From Roseomonas aeriglobus (GTDB lineage: Bacteria > Pseudomonadota > Alphaproteobacteria > Sphingomonadales > Sphingomonadaceae), in assembly GCA_016937575.1 (NCBI GenBank), contig JAFHKN010000004.1, forward strand, positions 52,577 to 116,576: DNA of 64,000 bases, in the 5' to 3' direction. The first letter of the stretch is position 1; each line of letters begins with the position of its first letter. Positions 35,483 through 43,552 of this stretch are shown here, in pieces. The notes beneath the pieces were generated by a model. That model was not told the origin of the DNA. It did no database searches and saw only the letters and a list, made by a program, of their open reading frames with translations. The translations under genes were made by a program, and so were the position numbers.

Positions 35483-35761
35483 ATGCCTGCGAAGAAGCAC
35501 AAGCCCGAAGAGATCATCGGGAAGCTGCGTGAGGTTGAGATCATGCTGGGTCAGGGCGGCACGACCGCTGAGGCTTGCCGGCGGATCGCAGTCAGCGAGC
35601 AGACCTACTATCGCTGGCGCAAGGAATATGGGGGCCTGAAGACGGATCAGGCTCGGCGAATGAAGGATCTTGAGAAGGAGAATGCCCGGTTGCGGCGCGC
35701 GATCTCGGACCTGACGCTGGACAAGCTCATCTTGCAGGAGGCGGCAAAGGGAAACTTCTGA
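35483..35761 (+). CDS. IS3-family transposase OrfA
   Basis: A 92-residue helix-turn-helix and leucine-zipper protein: KPEEIIGKLREVEIMLGQGG, CRRIAVSEQTYYRWRKEYGG, and the heptad run ARMKDLEKENARLRRAISD-like zipper. It supplies DNA binding for the OrfAB transposase made by a -1 frameshift near its end (GGGAAACTTCTG region). With orfB broken the element cannot move itself. Confidence 0.85.
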   Translation: MPAKKHKPEEIIGKLREVEIMLGQGGTTAEACRRIAVSEQTYYRWRKEYGGLKTDQARRMKDLEKENARLRRAISDLTLDKLILQEAAKGNF

Positions 35762-36318
35762 GCCCCGCACGGCGCCGACGCTGCGTCGATCAGGTGCGGG
35801 CTGTGCTGGATGTGTCCGAGCGGCGTGTGTGCCGCGTGCTCGGCCAGCACCGGTCTACGCAGCGCAAGGAACCGTGCGGGGCAGATGACGAGCAATTGCT
35901 GACCGAGGATATCATTGCCTTGGCCAGACAGTACGGGCGCTACGGCTATCGGCGGGTGACCGCGCTGCTGCATGCGGCGGGTTGGTCAGTGAACCACAAG
36001 CGGGTGGAACGTATCTGGCGACGCGAAGGGCTGAAAGTCCCGCAGAAACAACCCAAGCGCGGGCGGCTGTGGCTGAACGACGGTTCGTGCATCCGGCTGC
36101 GACCACAATATCCAGGGCATGTCTGGGCCTATGATTTCGTCGAAGGGCGCACCCATGATGGGCGCAAGTTCCGCATTCTGACCATCATCGACGAGGCCAG
36201 CAGGGAATGTCTGGCGCTGGTGGTCGCGCGTCGGCTCAACCATGAGGATGTGCTGGCGGCACTCGCCGAGCTGTTCATCGAGCGCGGTCCACCAGCCCAT
36301 ATCAGGTCCGATAACGTC
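35752..36318 (+). pseudogene. IS3-family transposase OrfB, truncated
   Basis: The frame overlaps the orfA end. KLLSPARRRRCVDQVRAV and VCRVLGQHRSTQRK are typical of the group, then VWAYDFVEG (first catalytic Asp) and HIRSDN (second Asp). The Glu-bearing C-terminus is replaced by unrelated codons to the stop at 36394-36396. Confidence 0.8.
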
Positions 36319-36494
36319 CTATGTCGGGAAGCAGCGGCGGGTTTTGGCCAGCAGATATCCATGCGCCGACAACCGTCGGCGCGGCATGCAATCTGAGCCA
36401 GATGGCTCCCACCGTCAACGGGATCGCTCCCTGCCATAGCAAACACAGGATCCAGCAGCGCCGAGGCGGCCGTGGTCCTCACCATCCTTAAAAC
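36319..36494. other. Unassigned scar between two insertion sequences
   Basis: These 176 bases separate the broken IS3 element from the IS6 element. A minus-strand frame reads TTAASALLDPVFAMAGSDP but no family is recognised. It probably is a leftover of a gene or element deleted by IS6 activity. Confidence 0.35.
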
Positions 36495-37378
36495 GGGCTC
36501 TGTTGCAAACTCTGATGCGGTTGCCAAGGTTGGGCCCTTGGATTGGTAAGGTCGGTTGTGATGGACGATTTCAAAGGGCGGCATTTTACCGGCGAGGTCA
36601 TCCTATGGGCGGTCCGCTGGTACTGCCGGTACGGCATCAGCTACCGCGATCTCGAGGAAATGCTGGCGGAACGTGGCATCGATGTCGATCACACGACCAT
36701 CTATCGCTGGGTGCAGCGCTATGCGCCGGAGATGGAGAAGCGGTTGCGCTGGTTCTGGCGGCGAGGCTTTGATCCGAGCTGGCGTCTGGATGAGACCTAC
36801 GTCAAGGTTCGGGGCAAATGGACCTACCTGTACCGGGCGGTCGACAAAAGGGGCGACACGATCGACTTCTTCCTCTCGTCGACCCGCAGCGCCAAAGCCG
36901 CGAAGCGCTTTCTGGGAAAGGCCCTTCGCGGGCTGAAGGGCTGGGAGAAGCCAACGAAACTCAACACCGACAAGGCCCCCAGCTACGGCGTCGCAATCGC
37001 CGAGTTGAAACGAGAAGGGAAGCTCGCCCTGGAAACCGAACACCGGCAGGTAAAATACCTGAACAACGTGCTCGAGGCCGACCATGGCAAGCTCAAATTG
37101 TTGATCAAGCCCGTGCGTGGTTTCAAATCGATGCCGACAGCCTACGCCACGATCAAGGGCTTCGAGGTCATGCGCGCCCTGCGCAAAGGGCAAGCCCGGG
37201 CATGGTGCCTGCAGCCAGGGATCAGGGGAGAGGTGCGTCTGATCGAAAGAGCATTTGGCATTGGCCCCTCGGTCATGACCGAGGCCATGGACGTGCTCAA
37301 TCAGCATTTTGCCAATGCTGCCTGATCCCCAGACGGGGTGACGCTGCCCGGCCGTCACCAATGTTTGCAACAGAGCCC
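36495..37378 (+). mobile_element. IS6-family insertion sequence, intact
   Basis: An 884-base element with inverted ends GGGCTCTGTTGCAAAC (36495-36510) and its complement (37363-37378). It contains one transposase. The flanking 8-mers (CTTAAAAC left, GTTCGAAA right) differ, so there is no target duplication. In this family that points to a deletion or cointegrate event next to the element. Confidence 0.85.
36561..37325 (+). CDS. IS6-family transposase
   Basis: A 254-residue DDE transposase from ATG 36561 (MDDFKGRHFTGEVI). A helix-turn-helix (SYRDLEEMLAERGIDVDHTT) precedes the catalytic core: Asp in RLDETYVKVRG, Asp in LNTDKAPSYG, Glu in EADHGKLK. Length and ends agree with an active IS6/IS26-like element that moves by replicative transposition. 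Confidence 0.92.
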   Translation: MDDFKGRHFTGEVILWAVRWYCRYGISYRDLEEMLAERGIDVDHTTIYRWVQRYAPEMEKRLRWFWRRGFDPSWRLDETYVKVRGKWTYLYRAVDKRGDTIDFFLSSTRSAKAAKRFLGKALRGLKGWEKPTKLNTDKAPSYGVAIAELKREGKLALETEHRQVKYLNNVLEADHGKLKLLIKPVRGFKSMPTAYATIKGFEVMRALRKGQARAWCLQPGIRGEVRLIERAFGIGPSVMTEAMDVLNQHFANAA

Positions 37379-37639
37379 GTTCGAAAGATTGGTGTCCGGA
37401 TCGTTGGTCCGCATATCCTCGGCCTTTTTATCGCCCAATTCGCGAGCCGCATCGGCACGATTCTCCAAACGATCCTCTCCGGCTTCGGTGGGTGCATTAT
37501 CGGCAGCGTCTTCGAGGTTGTCGGCAACGCGTTCCGCGTTCGCCTCGATATTGTCGGCGGCTTGCTCCCGTGGGCTGCTGTTGCAGGCGGCTAGCGACAT
37601 CAGCGCTACCGAGGCGGTCGTTGCTAAAATCTTCTTCAT
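37379..37639 (-). pseudogene. Small lipoprotein, C-terminus cut by IS6
   Basis: ATG 37639 starts a lipoprotein signal (MKKILATTASVALMSLAAC, lipobox LAAC). The mature part is acidic and Ala/Asn-rich with coiled-coil look (NIEANAERVADNLEDAADNA). At 37378 the frame enters the IS6 end and stops at 37355 after foreign residues LCCKHW. The layout is like the lipoprotein at 45854-46213, so both may be members of one periplasmic stress family. Confidence 0.65.
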
Positions 37640-37676
37640 TGATCGTCTCCCGTGATTGAACTGGAATTGTAGATGT

Positions 37677-39446
37677 TCAAGCCTCTGCAGCCCCGAAATC
37701 GGACGGCCTACGCCGTGGACCGCCGGTTGCCGGAGCATCGATAGCTGCGCGTATCCTGTCCGCCAGCTCGGCACGCCGATATGGTTTGCCGAGGACGTCG
37801 GCACCGGACGCGCCGGGGCCCCCCTCGCGGGCGAGTTCTTCGTTATATCCTGTTGTGAGGAGCACCGGGACAGCGGGAGCGCGACGCCGTACCTCGTCGG
37901 CCAGCGCCAGACCGTTGATCGAACCCGGCATGATAAGGTCGGTAAAAAGCAGATCGATCTTGAAGCTCATCCGCTCCAGCGTGTTCAGCGCATCATCGCC
38001 GTCCACCGCCGTAACAATCTGATATCCTAGTTCAATAAGGTGATCGCGCGCGAGCGTTCGGACATCCTCCGAGTCCTCTACGACGAGGATTATCTCTCCT
38101 TGCCCTCGGGCTTCTGGCGAAACCCCGACCGCTGCGACTACCGGCGTAGCGGGCGTTCGCCCATCGGCTCCTGCCGCCTCGCGATCGATCGGAAGGATCA
38201 TCCGGACAATGGTCCCCCGGCCTACCGTGCTTTCAATCTCGAGTCGGCCGCGCGATTGCTGAAGAAAACCATGAACCTGCGGCAATCCCAATCCAGTTCC
38301 GCGTCCGACTTCCTTGGTGGTAAAGAATGGTTCAATCGCACGCGCGGCAAGTGCAGGACTCATGCCTTCCCCCTCATCCGATACGGACAGCGTGACATAA
38401 TCGCCGGAGGGGAGTTCACGCGCAGCAGCATCGCCGTTGAGGTGCAACTTGCCCGTAGAGATGGTGATCGTGCCACCGCGGGGCATAGCGTCACGCGCGT
38501 TGACGACGATGTTGAGAAGCGCCGTTTCGAGGTGAGCAACATCGATCAGACAGGCGGGCAAGCGACTCCTGAGGTTCAACTGGATGTCGACGGTCGCCCC
38601 GGCACTGGCATGGAGCAGATCCGAAAAGCCCATTACTGCCTGACTAAGGTCGACGGGTTTCGGATCGAGGCGGGTCTTGCGCGCAAAGGCGAGCAGCTGA
38701 CGCGTGAGACGGCTCGCCTTGTCTGTGGCAACCTGAGCGTTCTCCAGTCGTCGCCGGAGCTTGGGTTCCTCAAGCTCCCGCAACACCATTTCCTGGTTGC
38801 CGGCCACCACCTGAAGAAGGTTGTTGAAATCATGCGCGAGGCCTGCAGTAAGCTGGCCCACGGCCTCCATTTTTTGCGCCTGGCGATGACCTTCTTGCGC
38901 CTCGCGGCGCCGCGAAACGTCGAGTTGGCTGGCGAAGAAATACAGAAGCTCGCCGCTGGTGCTGGTCACCGGCCCCACGAACACGGCGTTCCAGAACGAG
39001 GTCCCATCGCGCCTGTAGTTGAGTATCTCCAGGCTGACCGGTTGACCGGCTGACACGGCGTCGCGCAATTGGTCGACGTGCTCACGATCGGTATGCGGCC
39101 CCTGCAGGAAGCGGCAGTTGCGACCCAGAACTTCTGCTTCCTCGTAACCGGTAAGGTCCAGAAAAGCCTTGTTCGCGAACACGATCGGATTGTCGGTCAG
39201 ACGAGGGTTGGTGAGGAGCATCGGCATGCGCGTCATCTCGACCGCCGCGAAGAACACCCCGCCTCGGTCGGCCAAGTCATCATCGATGATCGTGCTCTCC
39301 CGCCAATGGCGTCGTTGATGATGACCGGTGAGCGTGAACGATCCGTCTGGTAAAGCATCTCCTGCCGGGATCCCGGTTGCGGATGGGCTATCAGTAGCGC
39401 CTAAATCAGTGGCGCCAGCTGGATCGACATTGGGATCGTGTGACAT
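37677..39446 (-). CDS. LOV-domain hybrid histidine kinase
   Basis: A 589-residue sensor. Residues about 62-180 are a PAS/LOV domain with the photoactive motif GRNCRFLQ; Cys111 would form the flavin adduct in blue light. The HisKA box is GQLTAGLAHDFNNLL with His205, the ATPase part shows NIVVNARDAM and GTGLGLPQVHGF, and a C-terminal receiver has Asp503 in LLFTDLIMPGS. It lacks membrane segments, so it is cytoplasmic. LOV kinases in alphaproteobacteria steer the general stress response, which suits the cluster that follows. The gene sits 69 bases downstream of dps. Confidence 0.9.
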   Translation of the reverse strand: MSHDPNVDPAGATDLGATDSPSATGIPAGDALPDGSFTLTGHHQRRHWRESTIIDDDLADRGGVFFAAVEMTRMPMLLTNPRLTDNPIVFANKAFLDLTGYEEAEVLGRNCRFLQGPHTDREHVDQLRDAVSAGQPVSLEILNYRRDGTSFWNAVFVGPVTSTSGELLYFFASQLDVSRRREAQEGHRQAQKMEAVGQLTAGLAHDFNNLLQVVAGNQEMVLRELEEPKLRRRLENAQVATDKASRLTRQLLAFARKTRLDPKPVDLSQAVMGFSDLLHASAGATVDIQLNLRSRLPACLIDVAHLETALLNIVVNARDAMPRGGTITISTGKLHLNGDAAARELPSGDYVTLSVSDEGEGMSPALAARAIEPFFTTKEVGRGTGLGLPQVHGFLQQSRGRLEIESTVGRGTIVRMILPIDREAAGADGRTPATPVVAAVGVSPEARGQGEIILVVEDSEDVRTLARDHLIELGYQIVTAVDGDDALNTLERMSFKIDLLFTDLIMPGSINGLALADEVRRRAPAVPVLLTTGYNEELAREGGPGASGADVLGKPYRRAELADRIRAAIDAPATGGPRRRPSDFGAAEA

Positions 39447-39515
39447 AGCTTGCGCGGTAAACCTGAGCTGGTAGCGGGAAGTCGTCGCGGACCTCCCGCC
39501 ACGCCGAACGCTACG

Positions 39516-40040
39516 TTATTCGGAAAGGCTGGCGCGTAGCATCCACGCATTCTGCTCATGGACGCCGATCCGCGCCACCAGCATGTCATGACTGAACAGG
39601 TCGCCGGCTTCGTCCGCCAGCTCAGCGAATTCGCTCATCCGCCGCGCGACCTTCTCGTTATCGTCGACGAGCTCCGCGATCATTTCGCGGGTCGGCTTGT
39701 GCGGTGCATCATTGTCGATCACCGTCAGTTCGCGAAAGGCGGCGTTGCCAGTCGGAGCAAGCTTGCCCAGGGCCCTGATACGTTCGGCGATCGCGTCGGC
39801 GGCCTCGTGCAGCTCCTGATACTGTGCCTCGGTCATGTTGTGCAGCCCGTAGAAGCTCGGGCCCTGGACATTCCAGTGGACTCCGAGCGTCTTGGCGTAC
39901 AGCGTGTAACTATCCGCAGTCGCCTTCGTCAGCGCCTCAGCGACCTGATCGCGCGCATCACTCTCTACGCTGGTGTTCAGTGACGTACCGTCACCTTCGA
40001 CCCGTTCCGTACGCTTCACGCCCTTATCCGCCTTCGCCAT
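39516..40040 (-). CDS. dps: Dps ferritin-like DNA-protection protein
   Basis: A 174-residue Dps. ATG 40040 (MAKADKG) is preferred, with GAGGAACGAAGAG before it; ATG 40055 is the alternative. The ferroxidase region is YAKTLGVHWNVQGPSFYGLHNM with the later HEAADAIAERIRALG; the end DMLVARIGVHEQNAWMLRASL is typical. Dps dodecamers store iron and shield DNA from peroxide. It lies in the stress cluster upstream of the LOV kinase gene. Confidence 0.93.
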   Translation of the reverse strand: MAKADKGVKRTERVEGDGTSLNTSVESDARDQVAEALTKATADSYTLYAKTLGVHWNVQGPSFYGLHNMTEAQYQELHEAADAIAERIRALGKLAPTGNAAFRELTVIDNDAPHKPTREMIAELVDDNEKVARRMSEFAELADEAGDLFSHDMLVARIGVHEQNAWMLRASLSE

Positions 40041-40069
40041 CTCTTCGTTCCTCAACCTGCAAGTGGATC

Positions 40070-40098
40070 AAAAAGCGGCGGGACGATCGTCCCGCCGC
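40070..40098 (-). terminator. Rho-independent terminator
   Basis: A perfect palindrome GCGGCGGGACGATCGTCCCGCCGC-type stem (40075-40098) followed on the minus strand by five T (40074-40070). It ends the aqpZ to 40104 operon just before dps. Confidence 0.85.
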
Positions 40099-40103
40099 CT
40101 GGA

Positions 40104-40484
40104 TTACTTCTTCTTGGGCGCGCGCTTGGGCGCAGCGGCGGCCTCAGCGTCCTCTTCTTCATCGGGGCTGTCCACCCCTGCCTCCGTCAGCGCCTCACCA
40201 AGCGCCTTCAACTTGTCCTGCGATTTATCGGCCTTGTCGGCGATCTTGGCCGTTGCGGTGCCCAGTCGGTGGAGAAGCGAATGGACCCGCTCGGCATCCG
40301 GTTCGGGCTTTTCAAGCTGCTTTCGAAGCGATGTAAGATCGCGCAAGATGCCTTTCGCACCCGGCACGTCGACATCCGCCAATGCCGCTTCCCAGTCTTC
40401 GATCATATCCACGCCCTTCGTGGGCTTCGTGTCTTCTAGTCCGCGATTGATCGCGTTCATGGTGCCAGCGAATTTGACGGCCAT
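40104..40484 (-). CDS. Hypothetical helical protein
   Basis: A 126-residue soluble helical protein (LTSLRKQLEKPEPDAERVHSL; ADKADKSQDKLKALGEAL) with an acidic stretch and a Lys/Ala/Pro tail (PKRAPKKK), suggesting nucleic-acid or surface contact. No family is recognised. A GGAACG ribosome-site region precedes the start, and a strong terminator follows the stop. Confidence 0.6.
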   Translation of the reverse strand: MAVKFAGTMNAINRGLEDTKPTKGVDMIEDWEAALADVDVPGAKGILRDLTSLRKQLEKPEPDAERVHSLLHRLGTATAKIADKADKSQDKLKALGEALTEAGVDSPDEEEDAEAAAAPKRAPKKK

Positions 40485-40530
40485 TCGATCGTTCCTTCCG
40501 TGGTTCTATCCAGCTTTGTAGCGAAGAGGC

Positions 40531-40746
40531 TCAGGCCTGAGTCTGGGTCGGGCTATCGCTCGGCGCGTCGCCAGGAGCGCCGGGCTCCTCTACCGGTTGC
40601 ACGCCCGGAAAGCCGGGATCATCGATCGACGGCGCATCGGGATTTTCCGGTCCCGGCAGAGCATCCGGCCGATCATCGGGTTGAGGCGAGCCATGGGGGT
40701 TGTGGATCGGATCGGGAGCGTAAGGATCGGGTGGAAGAGTGGCCAT
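40531..40746 (-). CDS. Small Pro/Asp-rich disordered protein
   Basis: A 71-residue protein, nearly half Pro, Asp and Gly (PPDPYAPDPIHNPHGSPQPD). AAGGAC lies in front of the ATG. It is probably intrinsically unfolded. It sits between aqpZ and the 126-residue gene; disordered acidic proteins of this type occur among desiccation and osmotic stress genes. Confidence 0.55.
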   Translation of the reverse strand: MATLPPDPYAPDPIHNPHGSPQPDDRPDALPGPENPDAPSIDDPGFPGVQPVEEPGAPGDAPSDSPTQTQA

Positions 40747-40764
40747 GACATTGTCCTTTCGAGG

Positions 40765-41580
40765 TTAGATCTTGGTGCCGTCGTTGCTGGCGGTCGGCGT
40801 GGTTACAGGGTCGACAAGTCGATCGAGCTTCGAGACCGAGATCGGGCCCGGCGACCGCACGTCATCCGCATGCGAGAACAGCCAGCGGCCGACCAGGCCC
40901 GCGAGGACCGCGCCGACGAGCGGGGCGACCCAGAACGCCCAGAGCTGGGCAAGTGCGGTTCCTCCCACCATCAGAGCAGGTCCGGTGCTGCGTGCCGGGT
41001 TCACCGAGGTGTTGGTGACCGGGATCGAAAGAAGGTGGATCAGTGTGAGCGCCAGACCGATCGTCAAGGGCGCGAACGCGGCGGGCGAGCGCTCGTCCGT
41101 CGCCCCGAGAATAACCATCAGAAATGCTGCGGTCAGTACGGTCTCGACCAGCAGTGCGGTCATAAGCGGGTAGCCTTTGGGGGATGCTGCCCCAAAGCCG
41201 TTCGTTGCGAAGCCGCCAAGTTCGAAGCCCGGCATGCTCCTAGCGATGACCAGCAGAAGAACGGATGCGAGGATTGCGCCCGCGAGTTGGGCCGCAACAT
41301 AGGCAGGGATTTCCCGCGCCGGAAATCGTCCTGCCGCGGTTAGGCCGACGGTCACCGCAGGATTGAAATGGCCACCCGAGATCGCGCCGACCGCGAAAGC
41401 CATCGTGAACACCGTCAAGCCGAAGGCCAACGCGACTCCCAGCACACCAACACCGCCCTCCCCCGTCGCGAGGACCGCGGTGCCGCAGCCACCAAGGACA
41501 AGCCAGAACGTGCCGAAGGCTTCAGCCGTCATGCGCTTAGACATCCGTGAGCGCGGGGGATGGGCAACGACCTCCGTCAT
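40765..41580 (-). CDS. aqpZ: Aquaporin Z-type water channel
   Basis: A 271-residue MIP-family channel. The two half-helix motifs are [10 protein letters not shown] and [10 protein letters not shown], and six membrane helices can be traced. The pattern around the pore (His and Arg present) favours a water channel over glycerol facilitators. A short extra N-terminus ([16 protein letters not shown]) precedes the first helix. An EcfG-like promoter lies about 110 bases upstream. Confidence 0.92.
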   Translation of the reverse strand: MTEVVAHPPRSRMSKRMTAEAFGTFWLVLGGCGTAVLATGEGGVGVLGVALAFGLTVFTMAFAVGAISGGHFNPAVTVGLTAAGRFPAREIPAYVAAQLAGAILASVLLLVIARSMPGFELGGFATNGFGAASPKGYPLMTALLVETVLTAAFLMVILGATDERSPAAFAPLTIGLALTLIHLLSIPVTNTSVNPARSTGPALMVGGTALAQLWAFWVAPLVGAVLAGLVGRWLFSHADDVRSPGPISVSKLDRLVDPVTTPTASNDGTKI

Positions 41581-41689
41581 GCTCGCATCTCCCCGACACG
41601 CGCAATCATCGGCCGCGGCCCTGCTATCCCTGTATCCATTCCTGGCGATCCCTGTTCGCAGCGCAGATGCCTATGCACGGCAGAATGCA

Positions 41690-41715
41690 TAACAAGGAGT
41701 GTTTCAGGGAGTTCC
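41690..41715 (-). promoter_or_regulatory. EcfG-type promoter for aqpZ operon
   Basis: On the minus strand GGAAC (41715-41711), 17 bases, then GTTA (41693-41690), with T before GTT. This fits the alphaproteobacterial general-stress sigma pattern GGAAC-N16/17-CGTT with one mismatch. Confidence 0.55.
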
Positions 41716-41791
41716 AGATCGCTGGAAAAGAACCTGACGTGGCTCGGCGCGGAGGGACAAATGGGTTCCCGGGCAACACGGCGGCAGACAC

Positions 41792-41826
41792 AAAAAAAGC
41801 CCGGTCGCGCATGAGCGGACCGGGCT
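41792..41826 (-). terminator. Rho-independent terminator after DUF2383 gene
   Basis: Minus strand stem AGCCCGGTC ... GACCGGGCT with a 10-base loop, followed by seven T (41798-41792). It ends the operon that runs from 45709 to 41873. Confidence 0.9.
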
Positions 41827-41872
41827 GACAGGGAAGCGATCAGCGATCGACGCTGATGCTTGGGCAAGGATC

Positions 41873-42325
41873 TTAGCGTTCCAGGCTGTGCTTCAGGTCA
41901 CGCATCTGGTCATGGCCCGCCTGGACAGACTGGTTGGCCTTCAGAACCGCCGCCCGGACCTCCGGCGAAAGATCCTCGTCCGACAGAGCATCATCGAACT
42001 TCGCCTTGATGTGATCTTCGCCGCGCTCGACCTCGTCGATGATCGCCTTGTCGTCCTGACCCGTCACCTTCGCCTTCAGGTCGAGGAACATGCGGTGAGC
42101 ACCGGCAAGCACGGTCCCGTCGTCTTCAGGGTCGCCGCCGAGGCGCCGGACCTCTGCCTGCAGGTCACTTACGACCTCACGACGCTCCCGCGCGCGATCC
42201 GAGAAAACACTGCCATAACGAGGATTTTCGATGTCACCGGCGGCTTCGGTGTAGCCATCGACGCTATCGAGCGTGGTGGCGATGAGGCTGTTCAGCACGC
42301 TGATGTCGTTGTCACGGTCTGCCAT
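41873..42325 (-). CDS. DUF2383/PA2169-type four-helix protein (internal start)
   Basis: Reading from ATG 42325 gives a 150-residue ferritin-like protein: ISVLNSLIATTLDSVDGYTE, RYGSVFSDRARERREVVSDL, DEVERGEDHIKAKFDDALSD. The ATG has a perfect ribosome site (AAGGAG, six bases ahead), so it can be made alone. Yet there is no stop between it and the BrkB gene, so it is also the C-terminus of a 559-residue fusion. The family function is unknown; members are stress-induced. Confidence 0.8.
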   Translation of the reverse strand: MADRDNDISVLNSLIATTLDSVDGYTEAAGDIENPRYGSVFSDRARERREVVSDLQAEVRRLGGDPEDDGTVLAGAHRMFLDLKAKVTGQDDKAIIDEVERGEDHIKAKFDDALSDEDLSPEVRAAVLKANQSVQAGHDQMRDLKHSLER

Positions 42326-43552
42326 TGGGATCTCCTTCTTTGGTGAACTATGCGAACGCTCGGAATCGTTCGACGATACATGTGCCGAGACTTTTGCGCC
42401 GGGATGACGCCGATCAGTGGGGGCTCCGCGGCCGATCTTGTAGGCGACGCCTGCTCCTATGAGCGCTATCGACGCCCGAGCCGGCCTACCCCTTCCCAGC
42501 AAGAGAAGCCCGGCGGCGCAGAGTGCCCCTTCAGCCCATGCAAGACCCAGGGACGAGCCCGCGGTTGCATCCGGTCTATCAAGCGTGGATACCTGCCCTG
42601 TATCGGCGCTCTGACCATCCCCCTGATCGTCGGAAACAGGCGACGTCGCTTTTTGCGGCACGGCTCCCTCGCCTTCCACTTGGCGTTCGAGTTCGGCGTT
42701 CATCTCGGCGCCGAGCAGGAAGACAAATGCGGAGAGCCACAGCCATGTGAGCATCACAATCACGGCGCTCAACGAGCCGTAGGTCGCGCCGTAATTGCCG
42801 AAGTTCGAAACATAGAGACCGAACCCGGCGGTTCCCCCCAGCCACAACGCCGTGGCGGCAACCGAGCCTGGCGACAACCAGACCCAGGAAGGTCGGCGTC
42901 GGTCGGGTCCGAACCGGTACAGGATCGCTGCGGCCGTCACGACGAGCGCGCCCAACAGCGCGTAGCCTGCGACCCGGATCAGCGTCAGCAAGAAGTCCGA
43001 CGCTTGTGGTACGAGGCTTTCGAGAAAGCCCAGCAGGGTCGTGGATGCGATCGCGAGGAAGATCAGGAAGACGCCACCGGCGACGAGCGCAAAATACAAA
43101 AGGTTGACGCGAACGAAGCCGCGGCGTTCGGTCTCGCCATAGGCGACATTCAGTGCCGTCACGATCGCTGACGCACCCTTGGTCGCGCCGTAAAAGGCCA
43201 GTGCGATCGCGATAATGAGGCCCAGGCCCTGCTTGCCCTTCGAGGTTTCGACCACCGTGACCAACTGCTCGGTGATGATGGTCGCTGCCTCGCGCGGGAC
43301 GGCGGCGAACACATGCTCTACGTTGCTGCGAACCGTTTCCGGTTCGGCAAAGAGGCCGTAGCTGAGGACAACCGCCCCGAGCAACGGGACGATCGCCGCG
43401 AACGCGTAGAAAGCGATCCCTGCGGCGATCAGCCCGATATTGTCTTTGCCCGTCTCCTCCCAGGTTCGCCGCAGCACCGCCAGCCACCCTTCTTTGGGAA
43501 TCGCGAACGGCGACCGCGCTCCTGCGCCCGCCCGATCGTTGCCGATCGTCAT
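41873..43552 (-). CDS. YihY/BrkB-family membrane protein fused to DUF2383
   Basis: A 559-residue open frame. Residues 20-290 are a YihY/BrkB protein with six helices (DNIGLIAAGIAFYAFAAIVP; YGATKGASAIVTALNVAYGE; GSLSAVIVMLTWLWLSAFV). A charged linker and two more hydrophobic segments (about 335-375) follow, then the DUF2383 domain from residue 410. BrkB proteins were once called ribonuclease BN and are now seen as membrane proteins of unknown role. The start overlaps the ldh stop by ATGA. The fusion could come from loss of the brkB stop, or could be an annotation-sized read-through. Confidence 0.82.
   Translation of the reverse strand: MTIGNDRAGAGARSPFAIPKEGWLAVLRRTWEETGKDNIGLIAAGIAFYAFAAIVPLLGAVVLSYGLFAEPETVRSNVEHVFAAVPREAATIITEQLVTVVETSKGKQGLGLIIAIALAFYGATKGASAIVTALNVAYGETERRGFVRVNLLYFALVAGGVFLIFLAIASTTLLGFLESLVPQASDFLLTLIRVAGYALLGALVVTAAAILYRFGPDRRRPSWVWLSPGSVAATALWLGGTAGFGLYVSNFGNYGATYGSLSAVIVMLTWLWLSAFVFLLGAEMNAELERQVEGEGAVPQKATSPVSDDQGDGQSADTGQVSTLDRPDATAGSSLGLAWAEGALCAAGLLLLGRGRPARASIALIGAGVAYKIGRGAPTDRRHPGAKVSAHVSSNDSERSHSSPKKEIPMADRDNDISVLNSLIATTLDSVDGYTEAAGDIENPRYGSVFSDRARERREVVSDLQAEVRRLGGDPEDDGTVLAGAHRMFLDLKAKVTGQDDKAIIDEVERGEDHIKAKFDDALSDEDLSPEVRAAVLKANQSVQAGHDQMRDLKHSLER

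Larger units (their letters stand above)
35420..36318 (+). mobile_element. IS3-family element, 3'-truncated
   Basis: The left end lies near 35420 (terminal stretch CTGCCCCCTTCTGAGTGG), where it interrupts the TraG tail. It holds orfA and most of orfB. The right part, with the last catalytic Glu and the right inverted repeat, is missing: IS3-type similarity stops at HIRSDNV (about 36318). The exact left base is uncertain by about ten. Confidence 0.6.
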
